NCBI GenBank assembly: GCA_003313425.1
Contig: NHZP01000020.1
Coordinates: forward strand, 62,001 to 126,000
Reading direction: 5' to 3'
Source of the DNA: Pseudopyrenochaeta lycopersici
Lineage: Eukaryota > Ascomycota > Dothideomycetes > Pleosporales > Pseudopyrenochaetaceae
DNA: 64,000 nt
Part shown: positions 22,421 to 35,602 of the stretch, piece after piece
Layout: the number at the start of each line of letters is the position of its first letter
Position numbering within the stretch: the stretch's first letter is position 1
Translations under genes and position numbers: made by a program
The notes under the pieces: model-generated
The model's input: the letters and a program-made list of their open reading frames with translations, nothing else
Told to the model about the DNA's origin: nothing
The model's database searches: none

Positions 22421-25225
22421 GTTGTGTGACTCAAAAGGCTCTGTGCTGTTCCAGGTGATGTTGGAAATTGGCGGGCATACGCAGAGAGCAACCGCCGTCG
22501 TGCTCCGGTTTACCCAGGATGGCAGAGGACGTCTTATATCTGTAATGGCTCTAGCTTGCCCCTCCAGTAGCTTTATTGCACCACTTCGATATGCGTTACA
22601 CAAGCAGGGGAGATGTACGTGGAGCCGAAGGCCGGCAGTGGGGGAAAATGGTCCCTCTCTCCGCATTCCGGTGTAGACGCACGAATCTGGACCCTGTCAC
22701 GCTCTGCAATAGCCCGATGGTACAGTCATATTGGCCTTTTACACTGCGAGTTATGGGGTATTCTGGCTATCTCGTCAATATGTGGCATATGTGTCACATT
22801 GACACCTGCAATGCCTGCCACTTTGGCACACGGCTCATCACCGACAACTAGCACATATCTAATTTGTTAGTTAGGTGAATACTCTTTTCCGATTGATTTG
22901 TGCCTGGTAGAACTATCTACGTTACTATTGCCTCAAGGCCGAGAAGCACGCGCCACCAGGGTGGCTAGCTCGATACCACGGGCTTGCCTAAACGAGTATT
23001 CGGAGTGGGCTTGGAAGATGGAACAGACGCAGATATCAAGCTATCTGCAATACCACCAACAGATGCATGCACAGCAGCATGGCTTCATTTAGCCAGCTGC
23101 ACGTTAATACAGGCACCTGTTTCGGGTATATGGAGCTTGCACTATGCGGACGTTCATGGCTTGCTGAGAGTCATCAAGATTTCTCCTTGGCTTTCAGAGT
23201 TCTTCAAGTGTACGATGCGGGTCACCAAGCGCTTGGGACCGGGCATCAAATGGGGTGATGGCCGAAACCACTGACTCTACACTCTGCGCTTCCAAGGACC
23301 TGAACTGAACTAGAGTCAAAGGTCATGGATATCGTGTACCTTATCTCTCCACGCACATTTGCTGTCTTGGATCGATGGCCTCGCCTCCGCCACCTGGTTT
23401 GGTCTCGTGTGGTTGATGTTTTCGCAGTCGGCTCGCCTCCGCAGATTGCGCCCGGCAACTTCATTGCAGTCTCCCTGAAGTAGTGTTACAAAAAGCTTTT
23501 GACCGTCACGAAAGCACTCTCTCCAACACGGCTGCTCTGTTCTCTCCGTTACGCTTTCTTAGTCCGCCACTGTACGTGGCATCAGCCTGAACTGCATTCA
23601 CTTGCCGTTTCCTTTGGATGCAACGCGTTGCGAACGTGCTGTGATTGTCTGGCCACCTCCTCAGTTACGTGTGTCTCTCTTTGTACACTGTGCAACAGCT
23701 CCATCTTTCCATAGCCATGGCCATATTGCCTTTGGCTCCAATCAACGTCGCGTTGTTTCTGGGGCCAACTGTAATGGGCCGCTTAGGATATGACCTGGGC
23801 AAGACGAGTGTCATGTCGATCTAACACTTGGCCATGATTTTCTTGGGGCTGTTCGTCGACTCAGATAATTGATGCGCAAGCTCAAGTAGATGGGGAAGAG
23901 AAGTTGTGCCAGATTTCATTTCGTTCCTAGGCTTTTTTATGCGAGACACAAGCGTGGTTTTCTCCGAACTGCGCTTGGTTCTCTAGGTTGGAAAGCGCAT
24001 AGGGCCATCGCATGTGTGCCGGGCTTCAAGTCCTTTATACAGGCGCTCGACGAGAATTCATCTCTCAAGTCAGTACTTGCTTTTGTGTGTTGGGATGCGC
24101 AGTTGTCAGTCAACAATGGACAACTGGTGTGGCTCTGAGAGCAGCAAGCTCGTGCCACAAAGGACGAAATGGGCAACAGGTGCTTGCTGACGACAGGTAG
24201 AAAAATAGAGACGTCAGCGAGTGTTGTGCGACAAGAGCCTAATACAGACATGGCAATGATTGGACGGAGGTGATGTGTGAAGATGGCGGAGTCGGATGCG
24301 CCGAAGCATTCCAAAAGAAGGCAAGTATGCAAGCACGCAAGTAGCTGCAAGACATGGCCGATATGCATGCAAGCAAGGCATGTCTGTATGGAGAAAAGTC
24401 AAACGAAAGTGTCAAGGATGGGGTGAAACATGGGCCGTGGAGGTTGATGTGGAGGCAAGACAGGGAGAGTTGGGGGCACAGCGCAGAGGGCGTTGATGAC
24501 ATGCACATCTGCAGTGGTTGAGCGGTTGCAAAGCACGAGGATGCGTCGCAGAGACAGGAGAGCGGGCTCAGCGCGTGGAGGAGGCGGCGGCGGCTGCTCA
24601 TGGTCTAAAGCGACCGAGCAATGCATCATGACGCAGGATGGAATTGCGAGGCATTCTTGCATGTCGGTGAGTGTTGGGGCAATGGGACGCAGACTGGGGT
24701 ATGCCAGTGAGTGATGCAGTTGAGGGCTGGAGGCTGGAGGGCGGAGGCTGGCCTGGCTGGACTGGCTTGAACCGACTGGACTGGCGGCGGGTGGGAGACT
24801 GGGGACTGTTTTTTTTTTAAACGCTTGTCCGGTGCCATCGAGAGGGGGAGGAGGGGTGGGATAGACGAGCAAAGTGGTTTCATGCAACTATCCACTGCCC
24901 ACTCAAGCATGCATTCGACAGCGATTCAGCTCAGCAACTCATGCGAAAGAATGGCTCAGGGCTCAGGGTTTTCGCAGCGGCGGATTGCGAATCGCGCGGT
25001 CCGCTGGTGCAGCGCTTCTGGCGCTACTGCTCACCAGCTGCAGATCCAGACGAGCCATTGGCCGTGTGGGGCGGCGAGTGCAGCTGCTCACCGACTTTTG
25101 GTGGCTCTTGGCGGTCGCGACACTTGGTCGGCCCTCGCCCGCTGAACCCTCACCGCTTACCATCAGCTCAGAGAGGCTGAGTTCACCACGCTCGATCTCC
25201 AGTTCTCCTCCTCCGTGCACACACC
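22421..25225. other. 2.8-kb intergenic region upstream of the Zn2Cys6 regulator
   Basis: No supported gene. The right half (about 24.2-25.2 kb) is pyrimidine/purine-skewed with a run of ten T at 24809-24818, as in long leaders and promoters of fungal regulators. It is a divergent promoter shared by the cupin gene (-) and the regulator (+). Open frames on the minus strand here are Pro/Ser/Cys-rich artefacts. Confidence 0.45.
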
Positions 25226-27757
25226 ATGGAGAATCAAAACATCGACTTTGACGGCACCCTTTACGGCGGCGTAGAGGGAGCCTTTGACCCCTCCTTCGAC
25301 CCCAACCGCCAGACATACAACTTCTCCCACCAGACGTGGCCGCTGCCCATCTCGCCCGGCACCATGTCGCAACAACACCAGCACCAGCAGCACCACGACC
25401 AGAGCCAGCACCAGCACCAGCACCAGAGCCAGCGACGCATCAACACGGTCGCTGGCACCGCCGCCCACAACGCGATGCCCACGACGACAACCATTGCTCC
25501 CCTCCAGACGGTTGGCCTCGGTTTCCCCGCCGCCATGCAGCCCATGAACCCCATGCTGGCCACCTGGATGAACATCAACACCGACGCCTTCACCCAGGAC
25601 AGCTATGCCCCGGGTGCCATGGGCATGACGCCAGACTTCAGCGCCACGTACGGCGGCCCATTGCAGTCGTCGCCCGTCGACTTTGGCATCAACGCATCCC
25701 AGGCCGCACTCATGACCTCCATGTCCATGGCCCCGTTCAGTCTCATGACGACAACCTCCATGGACCTGCCCGCCACCATGCCCTTCCAGATGGCAGACTT
25801 CCACCAAGAGTTCACCAACATCTCCACCGCCCAGGACTTTACCGTTGCCTCGAATGCTGCCACCGCCAATAGCGTATCCACCGGCTCGCCTGCGGAGCAA
25901 TGGATGGAGATCCGTTCGCTCTCCAGCAGCGACAATGGCTGGGTCGACATTGGACACCGCAACTCGTATGACTTCTCCGACAACGCTGCCATCATCTTCA
26001 ACCCCGCCCAGTCGCTCCACATCCGCACAAACTCCGACTCATCAAACTCAAATCAATCAGACGCCCCACGCTCCGCTCACTCGTTTAGCAGCTTTGAAGA
26101 GGTCCACTTCCCCATGAACTCGCCCCAGTCCGAGACGGAGAATAACCTGGAATTGGTGCACTCGCATGCCCACTCGGACAACTGCAGCCACAGCCACGGT
26201 CTCCCACTCGAACATGACTTTGCCAATTACATCTCCCCGAGCCAGTCTGTCAGTCCGCCCATGGCGCGTGCAGAGCCCATCCAGATCAAGCAATCAGCTT
26301 CAAGTACGGCTTCGCCTACTTCGTCTGCCGTCAGCTCGCCGCCAGCTCGCCGCAGGAAGTCGCCAGTTGCCGCCACACCTGCTGGATCCAAGCCCGCCAA
26401 AACTATTGTGAAGAAGACACCCGCTCACACCACTAAAAAGGACGCCACTGGCGAGAAGCGTGTTGGTAGACGGCGCGGTCCCCTCAGACCAGATCAGCGA
26501 CAGCAGGCCCATGAGATCCGGAAGCTCCGCGCTTGCCTAAGGTGCAAGTTCTTGAAAAAGACGTGCGACAAGGGCGACCCATGTGCCGGTTGCCAGCCGT
26601 CTCATGCACGTCTGTGGCAGGTACCGTGCACCCGCATTGACATCAAAGACATTGCCTACTTCATGAAGGATTGGAAGGCCGACTACGAGCGTCACGTCAG
26701 CCTCGGCTTCTCCATCGGCAACATCAAGGGCTTCTCACCCCAGGAGCGCATGATTTATGTCACTCACGGCTACGGCCACTATCTCCCCATCATGGCTCGC
26801 GAGGTCTTTGTTCGTGATGAGAAATGCTTCGGCGTTGACTGGTTCGAGACGCTCAACGGCCTCCACTTTGAGATTAACACGGCCAAGCTGTCCGCCGGTA
26901 TGGAAGGCATCTCACGCGCCATGCTCTCCGACTACCTTGACCGACACATCGACGGGGGCTTTGAGCAGTTCGTTGATGAGTACTTTGAGGGCACCTACTT
27001 TGTCACCGAGCTCCTCAAGACTGCCTATCGCTTCTACTGTCGAGAGAAGCTTCCCGTCATTCGCAAGGCACTGAAGCTTGTCCTCGCCTACAATCTGACC
27101 CTCCATGTCACCATGGTAGAAGGTCTGGGTGAAGAGGAGACGCCACTGGGCAAGGTCGAGGATCAACAGTCCAAATTCTGCGGCAAGACTGTGGCACCCG
27201 TCATGATCAACTTCCAAGTCAAATGCGCTCTCGCCGACATGTGGCGTGAGCTACAAAAGGACGTCCTCGAGGAGCTCTCTTCGCTATATCAGTCCGTTTA
27301 CAGTGGTGACAAGCTGAAGAATTGGCCCACCATCTTCATGCTCGCTGCTATCCTCCTCGCTGTCTGGGAACTGATCCAGTTTGACTGCAACTACCGTGTA
27401 CCTGACCTCGGCGCTGTCAACAAATTCTGCAGCGAGATGGAGGGTACGCCGGTCGGTGTCATCGTTGGCCTGTTCTCAGCCATCTCTCAGAAGCTTCCCG
27501 CTTTCACTGAATGGGATTCTCGGAAGCACCACCACCTGCTCAACTCCAATCCGGCGGTGTGCGACGCCATGACCGAAGTCCGAGCACACGTCACCAAATA
27601 TGGTAAGTCTAGAGCGCTATCCGCATGAACTAGCACAAGGCTAATCTATTTAACAGAGACGTATCTGCGCTCAAGAAGTGACTGCAAGTATGACCGATCA
27701 GATTTCGATTCATTATCGAACAAGTTCCTTTCCAAGCTCGTCATTCGAGCCAATTAA
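25226..27757 (+). CDS. Zn(2)-Cys(6)-type fungal transcription regulator
   Basis: Exon 1 is 25226-27602 and exon 2 is 27657-27757 (donor GTAAGT, acceptor AACAG), giving 825 aa. The ATG has a strong context (ACACCATGG). The first 400 residues are low complexity: a Gln/His-rich block near residues 50-72, Met/Thr/Ala-rich segments and a Ser-rich region. A basic stretch (GEKRVGRRRGPLRPDQR) leads into the cysteine cluster at about residues 437-467, with spacing C-x2-C-x6-C-x5-C-x2-C-x11-C. The last gap is longer than the usual 6-9, so the binuclear cluster is atypical. The C-terminal half is helical and contains KDIAYFMKDWKADYERHVSLG, with no obvious match to the standard fungal-TF middle domain. 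Expected in the nucleus; targets unknown. I do not recognise a named orthologue. Confidence 0.85.
25368..25437 (+). repeat. CAG/CAC-rich tract encoding Gln/His repeats
   Basis: Imperfect CAG/CAC codon repeats within the regulator gene encode an alternating Gln/His run. Such tracts vary in length between strains and are common in fungal activation domains. Confidence 0.75.
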
Positions 27758-29339
27758 GGCGCATTTATTTTCTCCCAACACGCTCTCGACATCCGTAAAC
27801 CCCTTAATCTCCAGGCTGCCTATCTTCTATCCGATCCATCATTTATTCTGACTCATCAACAACATCCACCCGGCAGCTTGCTCTCACGGCACTAAACACG
27901 CTCCATGATTCACGTGTCCGATGTTTGCTATGTAACGGTTGACGAACCCCAAAAAACGATGAACGATTTGCATGCATTTTTGCGATTCCCCGGCACCAAT
28001 CGGATGCCAAGTTAGCGATCCAACAACATTCGGCTCCCATCTATCCAACTACACCACACTCTCTTTTCGGACGACACCGAATCTTTCATTTTGATCATAT
28101 GACTTTTATTTGACCTTGACGGCTGACGATGGTCCACGACATGATGGCCACCACGACACGGCCTCTTGACTTTTTCGCGAGCAAAACAGGATCGAGCTTC
28201 CTGTTTGCTTGATTATTTCTCTTTATCAAAGGGTTTTCTGTAAAAGGGATGTGGGTGGTTACACTTCAGCTCAACCATTGATGTATGACCATACTGTCCT
28301 TGTTCAGAAAATCTTCTTTCCTTCTCTTATGATTGTGTTACTGGCATAGCGAGCGAGTCGGTATTTATCCGCCACGGAGGTCAATCTGCATTCGCAGATT
28401 CTCCCTTTTTCTTTCGGCAACGATTGTGTATTTATCATTGTTTGGGACACGGGAATCGGAATCATATTCTTTACAACTGCAACTGCCGCTTGCAGCTTTG
28501 GCACATCCCTATCCGCTTGAGCTGGCTGCGCTCTCTGTGCGCTTGACTTACCTTTCGTCGGGTTAAGTCTGCGGCTAAGAGTTTGCCCTTGACGGTCATA
28601 TGAATGGCATAATCAATGCTTCGCTCCATGGACCAATTCCAGGTTGTAGGTAGTAGCTCTACTTGATATACATGACTTGATACTTCAATCCTCAATTTGC
28701 AACCATTGTGAATACGCCACTCTACAGTGCCAGTTGTTACCGAGGTTAGGACCCGTACATCTAGTCCTCGCCAAATGTTTCATGTAATGTCGGATATGGC
28801 GGAAAATCTTTCCCCACGCTCACCGCTCTTCCTGCCCCTACCTTCTTTCCCTCCGACATATCCCGCATCGGCCCATGAATAGCAAGCCTCGAACTGGGAT
28901 CTACGACCTGATCTACCGAGCCGTCAGAGTCGTCAGAGGCGGGTTCGTCTGCAGGTGTGTGTCAAGTTTACCGTGGGGTCTCCTTGCCCATGTACCTGAC
29001 GCTACATCGACGCCACCCGTGCAAAATTATGGAGCATGTTCCCCACCCACATCTCAAAGGCAGCTGTATCACCACTAGTCAGTGTATATGTGTAACGGGC
29101 TACAAGACAGGCGGGTGGAGATGAGGTGGAGCAGCTATACGCAACATGATTTCACCTCGTCCTTTTCCCGGCTCAAGGAACTCCACCGTTTTGCAAGCAT
29201 CACGCGGAAAGGACGTGTTCTGCTAACTACTGGATACATTGACGATCTAGCCATAGCTTGGATGCAAGAGAAAGTTGGAGAAAGAGGTATTGGCGATTCG
29301 TTATACTGGCTGGAGGGTGAACACCCATAATTAATGTCT

Positions 29340-29363
29340 TACATTTGTGCTATAACAAATGTA
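29340..29363. repeat. Perfect 9-bp inverted repeat with 6-nt loop
   Basis: TACATTTGT, then GCTATA, then ACAAATGTA: a perfect stem-loop directly abutting the GAT microsatellite. Confidence 0.8.

Positions 29364-29425
<62 letters not shown>
29364..29425. repeat. (GAT)n microsatellite, about 20 copies
   Basis: Uninterrupted GAT trinucleotide repeat of 62 bp in the intergenic region downstream of the aldo/keto reductase. Likely length-polymorphic. Confidence 0.97.
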
Positions 29426-29427
<2 letters not shown>

Positions 29428-29598
29428 GATGTGAAGGGAGTGGTTTTTTTTTCAACCTACGTGAAGCCCGTTGAATAGTTGTGTAGTTGCAAACTAGGTA
29501 GTATAGATTCTGTGGCAGGCTCAAGTTACTCATCCAATTTTCTAGATATCATCAAATTCAATCCTGTCGTGTATGGAACAATATTGAATCTTCAGTGC

Positions 29599-30877
29599 CT
29601 AGTAACCTTGCCTCTCCTTAGGCACATACGCCTCCTCAAGATACTTTGCATCCTCGTCACTCAGCTTGAAGTGGATATTCTGCACTGCCTCCTCGATCCT
29701 CTCTTTACTGCTGATACCAATAATCGGGCAAACGCCCTTCTTGATACACCAGCTGGTTGCAATGCACGCCATGCTGACATTGTGCTTGTTAGCCACTTCC
29801 TCGACGCGCTCTATAATCTTCTTATCTATCGCGTTCTCTCGCTGATAGACAAGTGCATCGACGAATTTGTCAGTCTCTGCACGCTTCGAGGAGCGATCGC
29901 TCCAAGGACGGGTCAGAGCACCGCGGGCGATAGGCGACCATGGGATCAGACCGACGCCAGTGTCTTGACAGTATGGAATCTACCAAATATATCAGCAGCA
30001 CGCCTTTTCGAAGAATAATGTCGAAAGTGAGTGCTCACCATCTCACGCTCCTCCTCGCGGTAGATGAGATTGTAGTAGTTTTGCATCGAGACAAATTTGT
30101 GCCAACCGTTCCTGTCCGCAATGTTCTGCAAGGCCTGAAACTCCCACGCCGCCATTGAGCTAGCGCCAATGTACCTCACCCAACCCTTCTCAATAACATC
30201 GTTTAGAGCTTTCATAATCTCTTCTCTGGGCGTACCTCGATCTAAGCGATGGATCTGTAGAACATCAATGTATGTGCCTAATCGCTCGACGCTCCTCTCT
30301 ACAGCATCAAAAATGTGTTTACGACTGAGACCGACTTGGTTGACCATATCATCATCATTGGTCGAGCTTTTGGCGATGGGGCGGCTGGGGGCCGACTCAT
30401 CGACGCCAAAGTAGCATTTGGAGAGGATCACGACCTTGCTCCGGGGGATGTTGTACTGCTTGAGGGCTTTGGCGATAATCTTCTCGGACTGCCCATGAGA
30501 GTAGATATCGGCCTAGGCAATCAGATTATTAGCCGACGCTTTACATAATTGGGAAAAACCATTGATCTATCTAGTGCTAGTCGTAGCGGGTATTGCGAAG
30601 CAGTACGTACTGTGTCCCACGTATTGATTCCGTTCTTGTAGGCATGCTCAAGGAGAGGCAAGCTATCTGCCTCGTTGAGAACCCACGGCTGCCAATCCGA
30701 AGAGCCGTAGCTCATAGCACCCAGAATGATCTTCGACACCTTGAGGCCGGATTTGCCTAGACTATACTCTCTATTAGCCACGGCTTCGAAGCCCTAGCAT
30801 GAGTTTCGTCTCAAGCCCATGCTCCATTGAGGATTGTGGACTCACTTTACGTATTCCATTTTCTTCTGCTCAGCCAT
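29599..30877 (-). CDS. Aldo/keto reductase
   Basis: Four exons: 30877-30846, 30761-30611, 30512-30039 and 29979-29599, all GT..AG and in phase, giving 345 aa. With the acceptor chosen at 30762-30763, the N-terminus reads MEYVNLGKSGLKVSKIILG, a textbook AKR beginning; other acceptors nearby give worse matches. The catalytic tetrad is visible: Asp and Tyr in NTWDTADIYSHG, Lys in ILSKCY, His in LQIHRLD. The NADPH-binding end (GVCPIIGISSKERIEEAV) is also present. This resembles YakC/aryl-alcohol-dehydrogenase-type AKRs, cytosolic enzymes that reduce aldehydes or ketones with NADPH. The substrate is unknown. Confidence 0.92.
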
Positions 30878-31564
30878 AGTCGTCGTATCCCTTGTATGCC
30901 ACAGGTTGCTGAGAAAAGGTTTATTGCGTGCGAATGTTCTGTCTGGTGTCGTCGAAGGTGGGGGTGATGGTCGTTGATATGCTGCGGTGAGGGCTGTGAA
31001 ACTAGAAGACGAACTTTGCTAGAAATGCCGTGAAATTGCGTTGGCTTGACGCTATACCGGAGGGTCTTATAGTAACAGTCAACGCGAAGGCGCAATTGTG
31101 TCTTCTTAGCCGACAAACCTTGCCTTTACATAGCTCCTTTCTGCTTTGATGGAGGTAGACGGGGATACAGGACTTAATGCCGGCACTACAGCGTCAATCG
31201 AAGTGGGGTATTCGGAATTTATCCGCGATAGAGGGTCAAGAATGCCGCCATCCCCTCGTACGGCATCTTGTTACAAAGTCATGATAGTTATTAAAGGGCC
31301 TATGATTCTTAGCCAGGGAGACACCGTCCCGCAATAACTGGACTAAACCTGCCCGTGTCGTCATGGGCGTAGTACACAAAAAAAAGATCACAGGAAGGGG
31401 AACGGGTTCGTTTTTAAGAGTAAACTCTCAGCCCGTAGGCATGCTTGTCTGCATTGATAAACGGCCCCTAAAGGGCTGTATAAGCTATGAATGAACTCGA
31501 TCCTTTAAACCCCAGCCCGTAGGTTGTGATTATGCCATAAACGCCATACCCAGAATCCATGCAC
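30878..31564. other. Intergenic between polyubiquitin 3' end and aldo/keto reductase promoter
   Basis: Both neighbours are on the minus strand. Contains the reductase promoter and the polyubiquitin trailer. No gene or recognised site. Confidence 0.45.
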
Positions 31565-32772
<1,208 letters not shown>

Positions 32773-33722
32773 GGCTGTGGTGGTGTGGGTGTGGGTATGT
32801 TGTATTGTACGAGTATGCTTTGCTTGCAGGCGAGCGTGTGAGGGCTGCGCGTGTGGAGTGGAGTGGAGTGGAGAGGAGAGGGAGCAGAGGAGGCGAGCGA
32901 GGGTTTATATGTGAGCAGGGCGTAGGCGGCAAGCTGAGGCTGTGACGGCCAAAGGTGAGTAATGATGCGGCTGCAGTCCGTGCGCCAATCAAAGCAGGGC
33001 ATGGGAACGTTCCGGCAGCTTCGACTGAATGCGGACCACACCGGCCACTCGCTTTTGTTTGCCATTTCACCAGCCCGGAGCTTTCAGCGCGCGCCTGTTG
33101 CAATGCTCGTTCTTCTGCCCGTTCTCGCCGCACACTGTCGACAAGCTCACGTTGCTGCCATCCTGGGGCGCGAGGGCGCAGGAAGGGTTTCCCCGCTTCC
33201 GTTATCGCACGCCAGGACCATGTGACGTCTGCTATCGAACCAGGCAACTGCGCCTTTACGGTACGCATTCATGCGCCGCCCTTTGCAGTTGTGCCAACGA
33301 CTCATCTGGATTGCGCGATACCATGCCCTGATTACGAGAACATCGCGGGGGGGCAGGACCTCTCGGCCGCCCCTTCGTGCTCGCGCGTCAGTGGCGCAAG
33401 ACGCCATGAGCCCCGGCCGACGAGAAATTCATTGCGCGGCAACACGGTAAGCCTTTGCTTGTGCCACAACGAACATGGTATGGCTTGTGCAGAGCGCCCT
33501 GCAACTGGCCCTGCACCATGCTCTGTGAATACTTGCGCGTCGAGACTTGTGTTAGCAGCCGTTTGATGGCTTGATAGCTACAGCGGCAGATTGTGATGTC
33601 ACGATAGCGTCGTGGGTCGCGCTTCTTCTCTCTGCCTACTATTCACTTCAAACGCCACCCCTCGATTTGCATTCCATCGACCGCCTTCTCACCATCGCAA
33701 CGCCGCTACATTCGCCGCCAGA
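32773..33722. promoter_or_regulatory. Divergent promoter region, polyubiquitin (-) / NTF2-like protein (+)
   Basis: 950 bp between two divergent start codons. It contains a pyrimidine-rich leader tract on the polyubiquitin sense strand (32853-32880), a heat-shock-like element at 33004-33023 and a cAMP-response-like TGACGTC at 33223-33229. Confidence 0.5.
33004..33023. promoter_or_regulatory. Heat-shock-element-like array upstream of polyubiquitin
   Basis: GAAcgTTCcgGCAgcTTC: alternating 5-bp modules with three of four matching nGAAn/nTTCn. It lies about 230 bp upstream of the polyubiquitin ATG, a typical place for HSF binding. Function is inferred. Confidence 0.45.
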
Positions 33723-34130
33723 ATGACCACCCCGACTCTCACCAACCCCGCCCTCACGGCTGCTGTGTGTTCCTTGGAACACCAGGCCTGGGCCGCCCTC
33801 TGTAGCTCTGGCACCGAACTCCTCCCGCTTCTTTCGAGCAACCCTGTCATGATCTTCGCCGGCGACCTCATCCTCACCGCAGTCTCCTCGCCCACAGTCC
33901 ATGAAATGCTGCAGGACAAGGACTTTAAGCCTTGGCAGTCCTACAAACTCAGCCACGACGAAGTCATTGTACTCGGGAAGGACAGTGCGCTTATCTACTA
34001 CCGTGTCGAGGCCACAAGGGGTGGCGACTCGTTCCGGGCGATTTGTTCGAGCGCGTGGGTCTTGGAAGGGCATACAGATGGGGGAACGGCAGCCTGGAAA
34101 ATGGCTAGCCACCAGCAGACCTTGATTTGA
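33723..34130 (+). CDS. SnoaL/DUF4440-like (NTF2-fold) small protein
   Basis: 135 aa from the ATG at 33723; an in-frame upstream ATG at 33612 would add 37 residues with a basic, possibly mitochondrial-targeting look. The body matches the NTF2-like pattern: an N-terminal helix (CSLEHQAWAALCSSGTELLPLL), a strand with MIFAGDLILT, a W-x-S-Y motif (PWQSYKLSHDEVIVLG), ALIYYRVEA, and a final strand AAWKMASHQQT. Proteins of this fold are small dimers or tetramers with a pocket; some are isomerases or hydratases, many uncharacterised. No catalytic residue can be named. Single exon. Confidence 0.75.
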   Translation: MTTPTLTNPALTAAVCSLEHQAWAALCSSGTELLPLLSSNPVMIFAGDLILTAVSSPTVHEMLQDKDFKPWQSYKLSHDEVIVLGKDSALIYYRVEATRGGDSFRAICSSAWVLEGHTDGGTAAWKMASHQQTLI

Positions 34131-34615
34131 GAGACAGGCTTTGGATATTTTGCAGGCGCAACTGGGGTTTGGCGTTGGGTACTCATGGTGGTAATACCCT
34201 AGTTGATGGCGTCTAGTTGCTTATTACATTCATATACACATGGAACCATGTCATCGTTTTGGCCTACCGAGGACTTGCTACCCTCATCCAGCCTGCTTTG
34301 GCCGTTTGAGCACTTTTGGAGTATTTAGAAATTGCTCCCTAAATGCCATGCCCAGCTCCAGATCCTTCTCTCCTTTGAATCTCAAAACTGATTCCTGTCG
34401 TGCTCTATCGATGCAAAAATGGACAAGTCAGTTCATTGCACAACAGGCTAGCGGCCGTGCGTGACGTATGGATCCGCAGACGATTCCCCGGGCTGCCACA
34501 ATACTACTACATGTCCGTTCACTTGTGCTTGAGCCGCATCTCAGTACCATCAATTCTCATGCGCACCGCTTTCCTTGGACAGTCAAGCAGATTGGGCACA
34601 CCAGGAGGGCGCAAC
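34131..34615. other. Short intergenic stretch
   Basis: Between two plus-strand genes; holds the promoter of the 2H-phosphoesterase-like gene and maybe its 5' leader. An in-frame open frame reaches back to about 34400, so an earlier start (ATG at 34511) is possible. Confidence 0.4.
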
Positions 34616-35602
34616 ATGTCTGGGTCGATCTCCTATGCTGCAGCGGTCAGCACGCCCAACGGCGCGCTCAGGCATCCCCAAATTCAAGCACGAGCATGTT
34701 CAGACCCTGATCTCCGTGCATCTTCCGACAAGTCAAAGGCAAACACCAAGCCTCAACGGCCAGGTGCCGGTGTACGGTCCAAGACGAGCTTCCGCGAATG
34801 GTCCTCGAAGAGACTGGGAAAGAGCTTTGATAGCCGACGGGGAGCTGTCAAGGAGACGCGACTTTCTGAACAGTCTCCTCGCGACGAGCATAAGCCAAAC
34901 ACGGGCCATGAAGGGGAACATGTATACGTCTTAACACTGAAAATTACAGAGAGTCTAGCAAGTCCATTGAATGAGATGCGTGAGAAGTATTTTCCCAAGA
35001 ATTTGAATCGTACGCCAGCGCATCTGACGCTCTTTCATGCCCTTCCGCGTTCACAGATAGAGGCGCTTGAAGATGGCCTGTCTCTGACATCAGCTAATAT
35101 AACCCCTTTCCTTGTCAGTACCGGAAAGGCTTTCCGAATGCGCAAAGGAGTCGGTATAAATGTTGATACTGGGCATGAGGAGATGAAAGGAGTCCACGAG
35201 CAGCTGCAATCTCAATGGTGGGCATTCCTCAGCGAGCAGGATGCTGGAGGATTCCGCCCGCATTGGACCATTATGAACAAAGTCGAGGATAAGAAGAAGG
35301 TGGATATGACTTTCGATATGGTCCAAAACGAGGTTTGTGCGAGGCCCCCGGCAGGCTACGCGACTGGATTAGAACTATGGAAGTACAACAACGATGGGAA
35401 CTGGGAATGGGCGGATGAGTATCTGTTTGGATCCTCAGAAAGGATACGGTTGAAGACGCGACCTCTAGAACTATCGCGTAGTGAGGGTACGCCGGGTAGT
35501 CGAATTCCAGAAAGGGTTTCCAAGCAGAGGCCAGGGTTGTGGAAACGTGGGAGTAGCTTGGGAGACGGGTGGGAACCTACGAGCTTTCGACGTGGAAGCT
35601 AA
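34616..35602 (+). CDS. 2H-phosphoesterase / 2'-5' RNA-ligase-like protein
   Basis: 328 aa from ATG 34616 (MSGSISYAAAVST). The two catalytic H-x-T motifs of the 2H superfamily are present: HLTLF (about residue 140) and HWTIM (about 222), spaced as expected. Strand-forming HVYVLTLKI and a GLELWKYNNDGNWEWADEYLF ending complete the domain. The first 100 residues are basic and Ser-rich, and the C-terminal 50 are Arg/Ser/Gly-rich, so both tails are probably disordered. Members act on RNA 2'-3' cyclic phosphates or related phosphoesters; the substrate here is unknown. No intron. Confidence 0.85.
   Translation: MSGSISYAAAVSTPNGALRHPQIQARACSDPDLRASSDKSKANTKPQRPGAGVRSKTSFREWSSKRLGKSFDSRRGAVKETRLSEQSPRDEHKPNTGHEGEHVYVLTLKITESLASPLNEMREKYFPKNLNRTPAHLTLFHALPRSQIEALEDGLSLTSANITPFLVSTGKAFRMRKGVGINVDTGHEEMKGVHEQLQSQWWAFLSEQDAGGFRPHWTIMNKVEDKKKVDMTFDMVQNEVCARPPAGYATGLELWKYNNDGNWEWADEYLFGSSERIRLKTRPLELSRSEGTPGSRIPERVSKQRPGLWKRGSSLGDGWEPTSFRRGS

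Larger units (their letters stand above)
27758..29598. other. Intergenic between the regulator (+) and aldo/keto reductase (-)
   Basis: Convergent 3' ends. The first 700 bp are T- and CT-rich and probably untranslated trailer. Near 29.3 kb lies a GAT microsatellite with a flanking inverted repeat. No gene seen. Confidence 0.5.

Noticed and set aside
25163..26020. 285-codon frame antisense to the Zn2Cys6 regulator
   Set aside because: Gly/Val/His-rich shadow produced by GC-rich third positions of the real gene.
30521..30781. GTG-initiated 86-codon frame as the start of the aldo/keto reductase
   Set aside because: A 32-nt upstream exon with ATG and a GTGAGT donor gives the standard AKR N-terminus.
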